This document shows positions 47,485-56,403 of a stretch of DNA of 64,000 nt, in pieces (the stretch's first letter is position 1; each line of letters begins with the position of its first letter). Location of the stretch: the NCBI RefSeq assembly GCF_004804275.1, contig NZ_STGI01000001.1:1-64000 (forward strand), in the 5' to 3' direction. The notes below the pieces were generated by a model that saw only the letters and a list, made by a program, of their open reading frames with translations, was not told the origin of the DNA and did not search any database. The DNA is from Herbaspirillum sp. ST 5-3 (GTDB lineage Bacteria > Pseudomonadota > Gammaproteobacteria > Burkholderiales > Burkholderiaceae_D). The position numbers were made by a program, and so were the translations under genes.

Positions 47485-48603
47485 ATGGCACTCGCAACCC
47501 AATGTCCGCATTGCCATACGACATTTCGGGTCGCGCATGATCAACTGAAGCTGCGCGCCGGACTGGTGCGCTGCGGTGCCTGCAAACAGATCTTCAACGG
47601 TATCGAGAACCTGCTGCGGCCCGATGATCTTGAGCCGCCGAGCGCGCAGATACCCACGCCGGCACTCCAAGGGTCACAATCCGAGCCCGCACCGCAGGCG
47701 CTACCGCCGAGCGAGGCTTCCACTGCAAACCTGCCGGCGCCGGAGGCGGAAAAGGAAGCACCTTCGCCCGAAGAATCAGCCCAAGCACCGGACGAGATGC
47801 CGGCAGAGCCCGCCGTATCGGAGGAACAGGGCACGCAAGCGGCCGAGGGCGGTAATACGACGCCACAGGATCCCTTGCTGCGCATGACGCTGATGGATTT
47901 CACCCACGAGCAGGTGCGTCCGATCAGGGATGAAAGCAGCAAGCCGGCTGCCCGGGACGAACCGGACGCGGTGGAGCGCGCAATCGACGACCTCCAGAGC
48001 AAACCTTGGCGCAACAAAGCGGAATCCGAATCAGTCGAAACCGACGAACTGGACGCCGCTGATACCGCCGAATACGAAGAGCCAAGCTTCGTCAAACAGG
48101 GTCGACGCAAGCAGCGCATCGGCCGCCTGCTGCGGGTGGTCATGTCGGGCGGTTCGGTGCTATTGCTGATCGGATTGCTCGCCCAAAGCGCTTATGTATT
48201 CCGCGACCGGATCGCAGCCTGGTTTCCGCAGACAAAACCGGTTCTGGCGGAAGCATGCGCTTACATCGGTTGCCGGGTCGGCTTACCGGCGCAAATCGAA
48301 TATGTCTCGATTGAATCCAGCGAATTGCAGACCATCAGCACCGATAGCAATATCTTTACCCTGACTGCTCTGCTCCGAAATCATGGAGCGACCGCGCAAG
48401 CCTGGCCGAATATCGAGCTGACGCTCAACGACAGCAACGACAAACCCATTGCGCGCCGCATATTTGTGCCGCGCGACTACCTGTCGGCTATTCAGGATGG
48501 GCAAAAGGGCTTCGCTCCCAAATCGGAACAGCCGATCAAACTGTTTTTTGAAGTATCGCAACTGAAACCGTCAGGCTACCGCTTGTATCTGTTTTATCCT
48601 TGA
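47485..48603 (+). CDS. Zinc-ribbon and DUF3426 membrane protein
   Basis: This 372-residue protein begins with a zinc ribbon of the MJ0042/FHA type (Cys7, Cys10, Cys30, Cys33), then a ~150-residue disordered Pro/Glu/Ala-rich region, one membrane helix at about residues 215-235 and a DUF3426 C-terminal domain predicted outside the cytoplasm. Its function is unknown. It begins six bases after prmA, in the usual betaproteobacterial order. Confidence 0.85.
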   Translation: MALATQCPHCHTTFRVAHDQLKLRAGLVRCGACKQIFNGIENLLRPDDLEPPSAQIPTPALQGSQSEPAPQALPPSEASTANLPAPEAEKEAPSPEESAQAPDEMPAEPAVSEEQGTQAAEGGNTTPQDPLLRMTLMDFTHEQVRPIRDESSKPAARDEPDAVERAIDDLQSKPWRNKAESESVETDELDAADTAEYEEPSFVKQGRRKQRIGRLLRVVMSGGSVLLLIGLLAQSAYVFRDRIAAWFPQTKPVLAEACAYIGCRVGLPAQIEYVSIESSELQTISTDSNIFTLTALLRNHGATAQAWPNIELTLNDSNDKPIARRIFVPRDYLSAIQDGQKGFAPKSEQPIKLFFEVSQLKPSGYRLYLFYP

Positions 48604-48681
48604 CGCGCTGGAAGGCAGCGTTCTGCTTCGTTCACCCAGACTCCCCTTACAATTCCTTCTTTATCTATCTGGCAGCCATCC

Positions 48682-49614
48682 ATGACATCCCTCATCTGCG
48701 GTTCGCTCGCTTTCGACACCATCATGCTGTTCGGCGGTCGCTTTTCCGAAGCACTTCTCGCCGACCAGCTGCACAAGATCAACGTCGCCTTCCTGGTGCC
48801 TGAAATCCGGCGCGAGTTTGGCGGCTGCGCGGGAAACATCGCGTACAACCTGAAATTGCTGGAGGGCGATCCACTCATCATGGCGACGATTGGCATGGAC
48901 GGCGGTCCTTACCTGGATCGCCTCGATCGCCTGCAGATCTCGCGACGCTGCGTGCGCACCATTGAAAGTTCGTACACCGCGCAAGCCTTCATCACCACCG
49001 ACGCCAACAGCAACCAGATCACGGCATTCCACCCCGGGGCAATGGCGCTCTCGCATCACAACAAGGTTACCGATGCAGGCCCCGTAAAACTGGCAATTGT
49101 CGCTCCGGACGGCCGGGACGGGATGCTGCAGCATGCGATCGACTGCGTCGACCTGAATATTCCCTTCATATTCGACCCAGGCCAGGGACTGCCGATGTTC
49201 AGTGGCCCGGAGCTGGAGCACTTTATTGAACTGGCAACCTATGTAGCTGTCAATGATTATGAAGCCGAATTGCTGACCGAGCGAACCAAGCTGCCGCTGG
49301 AGCAAATCGGCAAGCGCGTATCGGCATTGATCGTGACGCGCGGCGAGCAAGGCGCGGAGATCTATACCGACGGAAAGCAAATCGACATTCCCTGCGTGAC
49401 GGCCGACAAAGTGGTTGATCCCACCGGATGCGGTGATGCGTTCCGCGCTGGCTTGCTTTATGGTTTGACGCATGGCATGGACTGGACCACGACCGGCCGG
49501 CTCGCAAGTTTGATGGGCGCAATCAAGATCGCGCATGAGGGTGGGCAAAACCATCACCCTTCCCGCGAAGAAATCGAAGAGCGCTTCCATAAGGCATTCG
49601 GCTATCGTTTTTGA
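48682..49614 (+). CDS. PfkB-family carbohydrate kinase, adenosine kinase-like
   Basis: This 310-residue ribokinase-fold kinase has GGCAGNIAYNL near residue 50 and the C-terminal signature DPTGCGDAFRAGLLYGL, whose Asp (near residue 253) is the catalytic base. Betaproteobacterial proteins at this place are usually called adenosine kinase. The substrate is not shown by sequence alone. It follows the DUF3426 gene by 78 bases. Confidence 0.85.
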   Translation: MTSLICGSLAFDTIMLFGGRFSEALLADQLHKINVAFLVPEIRREFGGCAGNIAYNLKLLEGDPLIMATIGMDGGPYLDRLDRLQISRRCVRTIESSYTAQAFITTDANSNQITAFHPGAMALSHHNKVTDAGPVKLAIVAPDGRDGMLQHAIDCVDLNIPFIFDPGQGLPMFSGPELEHFIELATYVAVNDYEAELLTERTKLPLEQIGKRVSALIVTRGEQGAEIYTDGKQIDIPCVTADKVVDPTGCGDAFRAGLLYGLTHGMDWTTTGRLASLMGAIKIAHEGGQNHHPSREEIEERFHKAFGYRF

Positions 49615-49664
49615 GAATACCCGACGCCGTGTTGCGGCAACGATCCTTTTCCGTGGAGGATGTT

Positions 49665-50114
49665 ATGCGCGCTGGCGCTCCGATTTCTGCATTGATGGCG
49701 GCAACGCTACTGGTCGGCTGCGCATCTGAGCGGCCGCAATCAGACAAGCTGTCGACCGAAGGAACGACCGTGGTGCAAACAGCAGAGGTCATGAACGTAC
49801 GCGATATTACGGTTCACGACGGGCACAGCACGGGTCTGGGATCGTTCGTCGGCGCCATACTCGGAGGCGTGACCGGCAACGCCATTGGCGGCGGCAACGG
49901 AAATGCGGTGGCGACCGTTGCCGGGGCGGTCGGCGGAAGTCTGGCCGGTCAACATATGGAACAAAGCAATGCCAGCCGTTCCAGCATTGAATTGACGCTG
50001 CGCTTCGCAGACGGAGCGATCCGCACCTATCAAGTCGCCCCGGATGAAAGCTTCCGGGTTGGCGATACCGTGAAGGTCACGACCAACCGTGGCATCACCC
50101 GCATTACGCACTAG
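49665..50114 (+). CDS. Glycine-zipper (2TM) outer-membrane-type lipoprotein
   Basis: The start is ATG 49665, preceded by GGAGG at five bases; the frame extends 18 codons upstream into the kinase gene without support. The 149-residue product has a lipoprotein signal ending at LVGCAS (lipid-attachment Cys19), then a glycine-zipper segment, GSFVGAILGGVTGNAIGGG and AGAVGGSLAG, as in SlyB/Pcp-type proteins, and a C-terminal beta-rich part. It probably anchors in the outer membrane. Function is unknown. Confidence 0.85.
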   Translation: MRAGAPISALMAATLLVGCASERPQSDKLSTEGTTVVQTAEVMNVRDITVHDGHSTGLGSFVGAILGGVTGNAIGGGNGNAVATVAGAVGGSLAGQHMEQSNASRSSIELTLRFADGAIRTYQVAPDESFRVGDTVKVTTNRGITRITH

Positions 50115-50122
50115 CGGCGGGC

Positions 50123-50431
50123 TTATCCGTCGACCGGCGAGAGAGTGCGCCGCACATCATCCACCGCCACTTTCGGATTCGAAATCTCGATGATCTTGCG
50201 CTTGCTTGTCTGACCGTGCGTGATGGAGATCGCACTCTTCGGCACATCCAGGGTATCGGCGAGGTAACGGATCAGTGCTTCATTAGCCTTGCCTTCGATC
50301 GGCTGCGCTTGCAGGCGAATCTTCAAGGCATCGTCAAGCACACCAATCACTTCGCTTTTCTTCGCATTCGGGGTGATTTGCACCGTAATCCGCACGCCCT
50401 TCGCGACAGCGCAACACCAGTCCTTGCTCAT
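50123..50431 (-). CDS. yggU: DUF167/YggU family protein
   Basis: This 102-residue protein has the YggU core ITVQITPNAKKSEVIG, KIRLQAQPIEGKANEALIRYLAD and SISHG-like segment (ISITHGQTSKRKII). It has no known function. It overlaps the yggT gene by four bases, a common gene pair, and converges with the lipoprotein gene eight bases away. Confidence 0.88.
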   Translation of the reverse strand: MSKDWCCAVAKGVRITVQITPNAKKSEVIGVLDDALKIRLQAQPIEGKANEALIRYLADTLDVPKSAISITHGQTSKRKIIEISNPKVAVDDVRRTLSPVDG

Positions 50432-50970
50432 GCGAGAGAACCCAGCATGGTGGTTACCAGCATCAAGCCGATGCGCAACAGCACCAGCGCCACCAGCGGC
50501 GACAAATCGATACTGCCGGCCAGCGGGATTACTCTGCGCAGCGGCCGCAACAAGGGTTCGTTGAGCGCGCCGATGAATGGCGCCAACGGCGCATGCGGAT
50601 TCACCCAGCTAAAAATCGCTTCAACGATGATGAGGCCCATGAAGCCGTAAAACACCCATTCGACAAAGCGCAGAAGCGACAGCAGGACAAGAAACTGCGG
50701 AGAAAAGCGCGAGAACAACACCAGGTCGATTGCTACCGCGAGAATAATGACCAGGCATGCCCCAATCAGGCTGGCCCAATCATATCCACCAACGCCCGGC
50801 AACACGCGACGCAATGGGCGCACCAGCCAGTCCGTCAACTGAAAGATGAACTGGCCGAGTGCCAACGGAGGTCGCACCCGCACCACCTGCATCCAGAATC
50901 GCAACAACAGCACACCGCCCAGCACGCCGGCAATACTATCGACAATCAAAGTAAGAATGCTATTCAGCAC
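50428..50970 (-). CDS. yggT: YggT family membrane protein
   Basis: With a GTG start at 50970, preceded by GGAG at a suitable distance, the protein has 180 residues and two YggT repeats, each with hydrophobic helices around a RPLRRVLP or RPLRRVIP motif. The upstream extension to 51018 has no signals. YggT proteins have been linked to osmotic response and cell-division related functions; the role here is unknown. It is coupled to yggU. Confidence 0.87.
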   Translation of the reverse strand: MLNSILTLIVDSIAGVLGGVLLLRFWMQVVRVRPPLALGQFIFQLTDWLVRPLRRVLPGVGGYDWASLIGACLVIILAVAIDLVLFSRFSPQFLVLLSLLRFVEWVFYGFMGLIIVEAIFSWVNPHAPLAPFIGALNEPLLRPLRRVIPLAGSIDLSPLVALVLLRIGLMLVTTMLGSLA

Positions 50971-50985
50971 TATGTGATCTCCAAA

Positions 50986-51023
50986 GAAAAAGCCCGTCGC
51001 GCGACCAAGGCCACACAACGGGC
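50986..51023 (-). terminator. Intrinsic terminator after the H1-like gene
   Basis: Read on the minus strand, GCCCGT (51023-51018) and ACGGGC (50997-50992) form the outer stem around a GC-rich loop, followed by a run of Ts. It lies 43 bases after the stop of the H1-like gene. Confidence 0.65.
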
Positions 51024-51065
51024 ATTTTGCCTGAACTTAATCAGGCATCCAAGCGAGCTCGGCTA

Positions 51066-51653
51066 TTACGGACGAGTGCCGGTCGGGAACGGCCAGGCCG
51101 CTGCCGGGTTCAGCACAGTCTTCACAGCAGGCGCTGCAGCGGCAGGCTTAGCAGCAGGCTTGGCAGCCGGCTTCTTAGCTGCTGCTTTTTTCGGGGCAGC
51201 CTTCTTGGGAGCCGCAGCTTTTTTCGCTGCAGGCTTGGCGGCCTTCTTGGCAGCTGCTTTCTTAGGAGCTGCTGCTTTCTTAGGAGCTGCTGCTTTCTTG
51301 GCTGCCGGCTTCTTGGCGGCTGCTGCTTTCTTCGCTACCGGCTTCTTGGCAGCTGCTGCTTTCTTCGCTACCGGCTTCTTGGCAGCTGCTGCCTTCTTCG
51401 CTACCGGCTTCTTGGCGGCTGCTGCTTTCTTCGCTACCGGCTTCTTGGCGGCTACTGCCTTCTTCGCTACCGGCTTCTTGGCGGCTGCTGCCTTCTTCGC
51501 TACCGGCTTCTTGGCGGCTGCTGCTTTCTTCGCTACCGGCTTCTTGGCGGCTGCTGCTTTCTTCGCTACCGGCTTCTTGGCGGCTGCCGGCTTCTTCGCC
51601 GGGGCTTTCTTTGCAGCGGGTTTCTTCGCTGCTGCTTTCTTTGCTGTTGCCAT
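51066..51653 (-). CDS. Histone H1-like lysine/alanine/proline-rich DNA-binding protein
   Basis: The 195-residue protein is almost entirely Lys, Ala and Pro, starting MATAKKAAAKKPAAKK. Its middle is built of 11-residue repeats centred on KKPVAKK (eight copies plus a KKPAAKK variant), like bacterial H1 homologues (HctB or AlgP type). The C-terminus PAAAWPFPTGTRP is the only non-repetitive part. Start ATG 51653 has an AAGGAG ribosome-binding site. It should compact or bind DNA through charge. No folded domain is expected. A terminator follows the stop. Confidence 0.9.
   Translation of the reverse strand: MATAKKAAAKKPAAKKAPAKKPAAAKKPVAKKAAAAKKPVAKKAAAAKKPVAKKAAAAKKPVAKKAVAAKKPVAKKAAAAKKPVAKKAAAAKKPVAKKAAAAKKPVAKKAAAAKKPAAKKAAAPKKAAAPKKAAAKKAAKPAAKKAAAPKKAAPKKAAAKKPAAKPAAKPAAAAPAVKTVLNPAAAWPFPTGTRP
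51301..51597 (-). repeat. Nine direct 33-bp repeats inside the H1-like gene
   Basis: The core GCTACCGGCTTCTT recurs eight times on the plus strand from 51334 to 51565, exactly every 33 bases, and a ninth, GCTGCC variant, begins at 51301. Each unit encodes 11 residues. Synonymous differences between units are few, so recent copying or slippage is likely. Copy number is expected to vary between strains. Confidence 0.9.
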
Positions 51654-51855
51654 TTGTTTCTCCTTCACGTGATGAGAAAGTTCAAACTTCGAGGTTTTGG
51701 AAACCCGCCCGGTCCATCGCGATGGGCCTGGCGGATTATTCATCGGCACAAGCAAGCTTCTGTTTGCGCTAATGAATTCGGCACCAGCTGAACTGCTGCA
51801 TCACCTCATTCATGCAGCACTTCAGCCTCAATCAGCTACGCCTCTCTTCTGCAAA

Positions 51856-51878
51856 TCACCGCCGCGCGTCGGCGGTGA
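51856..51878. repeat. Perfect inverted repeat upstream of the H1-like gene
   Basis: TCACCGCCG and CGGCGGTGA form a nine-base-pair stem with a five-base loop. No U-run follows on either strand, so it is not a standard terminator. It lies about 200 bases upstream of the H1-like start. Confidence 0.5.
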
Positions 51879-51925
51879 GGGAGGTGCAAGCCACGCGCTC
51901 AAATGGCGCTGCGGCAGTCGTAGCC

Positions 51926-51953
51926 AAAAAAAACGCCGGCAACAATGCCGGCG
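51926..51953 (-). terminator. Intrinsic terminator downstream of nrdB
   Basis: On the minus strand CGCCGGCA, a four-base loop and TGCCGGCG form an eight-base-pair stem followed by eight Ts. It lies about 220 bases after the nrdB stop and has the right direction to end the nrdAB transcript. Confidence 0.85.
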
Positions 51954-52174
51954 TCGGAATACAGTTTGTCAAAAACCAACAGGTTTTTCAGAGCAAACGC
52001 TGCCTTGCCCGACTGAGTCGGGGTCAGCGGAAATAACGTAGAAGATCGATGCGTTCGTCTACTGTTCATTAAACTTGGTTATAGCCCTTCAGTTTGCAGC
52101 AGCCTATCGGGTCGATATGTGCTGACTGCCGTCTCTCCCCACCTCGCTAATCGCTTTGAGCTTTTTTGCTTCTT

Positions 52175-53374
52175 TTATTCCCAGCTCAGCGCACCGCCGG
52201 TTTGGTATTCGATCACGCGTGTCTCGAAGAAGTTGCGCTCTTTTTTCAGGTCGATCATCTCGCTCATCCACGGGAAAGGGTTTTCTTCCTGCGGGAACAT
52301 CGGATCGAGACCGATCTGCTGCGCGCGACGATTTGCGATGAATCGCAAGTACCCTTTAAACATCGGCGCATTCAAACCGAGCACTCCACGCGGCATTGTA
52401 TCCTCTGCGTAGCGATATTCCAACTCCACTGCACGTAAAAACAACGATTTGATCTCGTCACGAAATGCAGCAGTCCACAAATGCGGATTCTCGAGCTTGA
52501 TCGTGTTGATCAGATCGATCCCGAAATTGCAGTGCATCGACTCGTCGCGCAAGATGTATTGATACTGCTCCGCCGCTCCCATCATCTTGTTCTGGCGACC
52601 GAGCGCGAGGATCTGCGTGAAGCCGACATAGAAGAACAATCCCTCCATCAGACAGGCGAACACGATCAGCGAGCGCAGCAGCGTCTGATCGGCTTCGATC
52701 GTGCCGGTCTTGAATTCCGGGTTGGTGAGTACGTCGATGAACGGAATCAGGAACTCGTCCTTGTCGCGGATGGACGCGATTTCCTGATAGGCGTTGAAGA
52801 TCTCGGCTTCGTCGAGTCCGAGCGATTCCACGATGTACTGGTAGGCATGGGTGTGAATCGCTTCTTCGAATGCCTGGCGCAGCAGGTACTGGCGGCACTC
52901 CGGCGCGGTAATGTGGCGGTAGGTGCCAAGCACGATGTTATTGGCGGCAAGAGAATCGGCGGTCACAAAGAAGCCGAGGTTGCGCTTGATGATGCGACGT
53001 TCGTCCTCGGTCAGGCCGTTCGGGTTCTTCCACAGCTCGATGTCGCGCTGCATGTTGATTTCCTGCGGCATCCAATGGTTGGCGCAACCGGCCAGGTATT
53101 TGTCCCACGCCCATTTGTATTTGAACGGAACAAGCTGGTTGACGTCGGTCTGGCCGTTGATGATGCGCTTGTCGGCGGCGTTCACGCGGCGCGCTGCTGC
53201 TTCCGGCGAGGCGGCTTGCGGCTTGCTGACCAGCGCGGGATCGAACGCGATGTCGTTGAATTGGGGAGTGCGCGAAGCCGACGGCGTCACGGCGGCCAGC
53301 GCCGGCTGCAATTGCGGTTGCGGAGCTTGGGCAGGTTTTGCGACAGGGGTTACTTCGTCATCCCAACTTAGCAT
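52175..53374 (-). CDS. nrdB: Class I ribonucleotide reductase beta subunit
   Basis: This 399-residue diiron-tyrosyl radical subunit has the metal-site motifs EEAIHTHAY and [12 protein letters not shown], and an N-terminal ~75-residue extension starting [10 protein letters not shown], rich in Pro and Ala. The C-terminal tail needed to bind NrdA is TGGALSWE. It follows nrdA by 119 bases. It generates the radical that NrdA uses to reduce ribonucleotides. Confidence 0.95.
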   Translation of the reverse strand: MLSWDDEVTPVAKPAQAPQPQLQPALAAVTPSASRTPQFNDIAFDPALVSKPQAASPEAAARRVNAADKRIINGQTDVNQLVPFKYKWAWDKYLAGCANHWMPQEINMQRDIELWKNPNGLTEDERRIIKRNLGFFVTADSLAANNIVLGTYRHITAPECRQYLLRQAFEEAIHTHAYQYIVESLGLDEAEIFNAYQEIASIRDKDEFLIPFIDVLTNPEFKTGTIEADQTLLRSLIVFACLMEGLFFYVGFTQILALGRQNKMMGAAEQYQYILRDESMHCNFGIDLINTIKLENPHLWTAAFRDEIKSLFLRAVELEYRYAEDTMPRGVLGLNAPMFKGYLRFIANRRAQQIGLDPMFPQEENPFPWMSEMIDLKKERNFFETRVIEYQTGGALSWE

Positions 53375-53493
53375 GGCTGATCTTCCTTACGAGTATTGTA
53401 GTTGCAGTTGCGTGATGTTCAAGTCGGCGCGGCAGCGCCTCGCATGTCGTCGGCGATCGGTATGGCCACGTGCCGTACCGATCGCGTGTCGTG

Positions 53494-56403
53494 TTACTGG
53501 CAGGCCTCGCACTCTTCGAAGCCGGGATCGCCCGGACGCAGCATGCAAGCCGGGCCGGCGACATCATCTGCTGACGCTGCTGCCGGAGCAGCCGACGCCA
53601 TGCTGCCGACCCCGCCATTTGCCGACACGGCATTCAGTGCACCAGCCTTGGAGGTCGACTTCTCGGCATGCGTGGCGCCGATGGTACGCAGGTAGTAAGT
53701 GGTCTTCAGGCCGCGCAGCCAGGCCAGCTTGTAGGTCTCGTCCAGCTTCTTGCCGGATGCACCCGCCATGTAAATGTTGAGCGATTGCGCTTGATCAATC
53801 CATTTTTGACGACGCGACGCCGCTTCCACCAGCCACTTCGGATCGACCTCGAAGGCGGTTGCGTAGATATCGCGCAGGTCCTGCGGGATGCGGTCGATCT
53901 TGGCCAGGCTGCCGTCAAAGTACTTCAGGTCGGCGACCATGACCTCGTCCCACAGACCACGCGCCTTCAATTCACGCACCAGATTCTCGTTGATCTCGGT
54001 AAATTCGCCAGACAGGTTCGACTTGACGTACAGGTTCTGATAGGTCGGCTCGATGCAGGCCGACACATCGATGATGTTGGAGATCGTCGCGGTCGGTGCA
54101 ATGGCCACGCAGTTCGAATTGCGCATGCCGTGCTGCTTGATGCGCTCGCGCAGGGCCGGCCAGTCCATGGTTTCGCTGGTGTCGACTTCCAGGTAGCCGC
54201 CGCGCTCCTCCGCCAGCAGCTTGAGCGAGTCCTGCGGCAGGATGCCGCGATCCCACAGCGAGCCGCGGTAGGAGCTGTAACGGCCGCGCTCTTCCGCCAG
54301 TTCGGTCGAGGCCCAGTAGGCGAAGTAGCACACCGCTTCCATCGAACGGTCGGCGAACTCGACCGCTTCCATGGAGCCGTATGGAACGCGCGTCATGTGC
54401 AGGCAGTCCTGGAAACCCATGATGCCCAGGCCGACCGGACGGTGGCGCAGGTTGGAGTCGCGCGCCTTCTTCACGGCGTAATAATTGATGTCGATCACGT
54501 TGTCCAGCATGCGCATCGCGGTACGGATGGTGCGCTGCAGCTTGGCGTGGTCGAGTTTGCCATCCTTCATATGGGCCGGCAGGTTGACCGAACCCAAATT
54601 GCAGACCGCGATTTCGGAGTCGTTGGTGTTCAGCGTGATCTCGGTGCACAGGTTGGAGCTGTGGACGACGCCGACATGCTGCTGCGGGGAACGGATGTTG
54701 CACGGATCCTTGAAGGTGATCCACGGATGGCCGGTTTCGAACAGCATGGACAGCATCTTGCGCCACAGGTCGAGCGCCTGGATCTTCTTGAACAGCTTCA
54801 GTTCGCCGCGGGCAGCCTTGGCTTCATAGCCGGTGTAGGCTTCCTCGAAGGCGCGGCCGACTTTGTCGTGCAGGTCCGGCACGTCGCTCGGGGAGAACAG
54901 CGTCCACTCACCCTTTTCCATCACGCGCTTCATGAACAGGTCGGGAATCCAGTTCGCGGTGTTCATGTCATGTGTGCGGCGGCGGTCGTCGCCGGTGTTC
55001 TTGCGCAGGTCGAGGAATTCCTCGATGTCCATGTGCCAGGTTTCCAGGTAGGCACAGACTGCGCCCTTGCGCTTGCCGCCCTGGTTGACGGCGACGGCGG
55101 TGTCATTCACAACCTTGAGGAAGGGAACCACGCCCTGCGATTTGCCGTTGGTGCCCTTGATGTGGGCACCCAGCGCGCGCACCGGGGTCCAGTCGTTACC
55201 CAGGCCGCCGGCGAACTTGGCCAGCAGCGCGTTTTCCTTGATGGCTTCGTAGATGCCGTCCAGGTCATCCGACACCGTGGTCAGGTAGCAAGAGGACAGC
55301 TGCGAGCGCTGGGTGCCGGAATTGAACAGGGTCGGCGTCGAGCTCATGAAGTCAAAGGACGACAGCAGGTTGTAGAACTCGATGGCGCGCGCTTCGCGGT
55401 CGATCTCGTTCAGTGCCAGGCCCATCGCCACGCGCATGTAGAAGGCTTGTGGCATTTCAATGCGGGTGCCGTCGATGTGCAGGAAGTAGCGGTCGTACAG
55501 CGTCTGCAGGCCGAGGTAGCCGAATTGCAGATCGCGTTCCGGCTTGAGCGCGTCGGCCAGTTGTCGTAGGTCGAACTGGGCCAGCTTGGCATCGAGCAGG
55601 TCGGCTTCGATGCCCTTCTTGATGTATTTCGGAAAGTAATCAATATAGTGTGCAGCGGCATCAGCCTGCGCCACTTCCTGGCCGAACACTTCCTTGCGGA
55701 TAGTATGCATCAGCAGGCGAGCGGTGACCTTGCTGTAGGCCGGGTCCTTTTCCATCAGCGCGCGGGCAGCCAGGATGGCGGACTTGTGCAGCTCTTCGAC
55801 CGGCACGCCGTCGTACAGGTTTTTCACGGTTTCAGCAAGGATCGCTTCCGCATCGACATGCTTTTCCAGGCCGACGCAGGCAGCGGTAATCAGGTTGCGC
55901 ACCTGATTGAGATCGAGCGGACGACGCTGGCCGTCTTCGGTGACATGCAGCTGCGGCATATCGGAGGGTTTGGCGGCTTGCTGCTGCGCACGCTCTTCCA
56001 TGCGCTTCGCGCGATACAGCACATAGGCGCGGGCGACGTCATGTTCGCCCGAGCGCATCAGCGCCAGTTCAACCTGGTCCTGCACGTCTTCGATATGGAA
56101 GGTGCCGCCGGCCGGCTGGCGACGCACCAGGGCGGACACCACATTGGAGGTCAGTTGCTCGACCAGTTCACGCACGCGTGCGGATGCGGCACCCTGCCCG
56201 CCGTTCACGGCGAGGAATGCCTTGGTCACCGCGATGGAAATCTTCGAAGGCTCGAATCCGACAACCGCGCCGTTGCGACGGATGACCTTGTAATCGCCAA
56301 GACTGACAGACAGATTCGAGGAGGAAGAAGACGTGCTGATTTGCGGGGAGACCAGGCCGAGTTCGCCGGGGGACTTGTGGGAAACCTCTTGAGTAGTATG
56401 CAT
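53494..56403 (-). CDS. nrdA: Class I ribonucleotide reductase alpha subunit
   Basis: The 969-residue catalytic subunit is longer than E. coli NrdA, with an N-terminal ATP-cone (from about residue 37, KVIRRNGAVVGFEPSKI) that allows allosteric control, then the ten-stranded barrel with SQLSSCYL and NSDSEIAVCNLGSVNLP-type active-site segments (the second reads EIAVCNLGSVNLP), and a C-terminal Cys pair, CEAC, that accepts electrons from thioredoxin. The ATG has a strong AGGAGG site four bases upstream. It is controlled by a likely NrdR-type promoter 235-300 bases upstream. Confidence 0.95.
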   Translation of the reverse strand: MHTTQEVSHKSPGELGLVSPQISTSSSSSNLSVSLGDYKVIRRNGAVVGFEPSKISIAVTKAFLAVNGGQGAASARVRELVEQLTSNVVSALVRRQPAGGTFHIEDVQDQVELALMRSGEHDVARAYVLYRAKRMEERAQQQAAKPSDMPQLHVTEDGQRRPLDLNQVRNLITAACVGLEKHVDAEAILAETVKNLYDGVPVEELHKSAILAARALMEKDPAYSKVTARLLMHTIRKEVFGQEVAQADAAAHYIDYFPKYIKKGIEADLLDAKLAQFDLRQLADALKPERDLQFGYLGLQTLYDRYFLHIDGTRIEMPQAFYMRVAMGLALNEIDREARAIEFYNLLSSFDFMSSTPTLFNSGTQRSQLSSCYLTTVSDDLDGIYEAIKENALLAKFAGGLGNDWTPVRALGAHIKGTNGKSQGVVPFLKVVNDTAVAVNQGGKRKGAVCAYLETWHMDIEEFLDLRKNTGDDRRRTHDMNTANWIPDLFMKRVMEKGEWTLFSPSDVPDLHDKVGRAFEEAYTGYEAKAARGELKLFKKIQALDLWRKMLSMLFETGHPWITFKDPCNIRSPQQHVGVVHSSNLCTEITLNTNDSEIAVCNLGSVNLPAHMKDGKLDHAKLQRTIRTAMRMLDNVIDINYYAVKKARDSNLRHRPVGLGIMGFQDCLHMTRVPYGSMEAVEFADRSMEAVCYFAYWASTELAEERGRYSSYRGSLWDRGILPQDSLKLLAEERGGYLEVDTSETMDWPALRERIKQHGMRNSNCVAIAPTATISNIIDVSACIEPTYQNLYVKSNLSGEFTEINENLVRELKARGLWDEVMVADLKYFDGSLAKIDRIPQDLRDIYATAFEVDPKWLVEAASRRQKWIDQAQSLNIYMAGASGKKLDETYKLAWLRGLKTTYYLRTIGATHAEKSTSKAGALNAVSANGGVGSMASAAPAAASADDVAGPACMLRPGDPGFEECEACQ

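Larger units (their letters stand above)
51654..52174. other. Intergenic region between H1-like gene and nrdB
   Basis: This 521-base region has no supported gene. It contains a perfect nine-base-pair inverted repeat at 51856-51878, a terminator for nrdB at 51926-51953, an A/T-rich stem at 51971-51988 (AAAAACC, loop, GGTTTTT) and a small hairpin at 52008-52022 (CCCGAC, loop, GTCGGG). The promoter of the H1-like gene should lie in the left part. The number of hairpins leaves room for a small RNA or a structured 3' untranslated region, but I see no match to a known RNA family. Confidence 0.5.

Noticed and set aside
51301-51597. Regularly spaced repeats resembling a CRISPR array
   Set aside because: The units are contiguous, have no unique spacers and lie in frame within a lysine-rich coding sequence. 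They are protein repeats.
50593-51672. Plus-strand frame with hydrophobic Phe/Leu/Ala repeats, like a membrane protein
   Set aside because: It is the complement of the H1-like lysine repeats; the apparent repeats arise from those codons.
53668-55569. Plus-strand open frame of about 630 codons
   Set aside because: It is antisense to nrdA, with composition expected from reverse reading of the nrdA codons.
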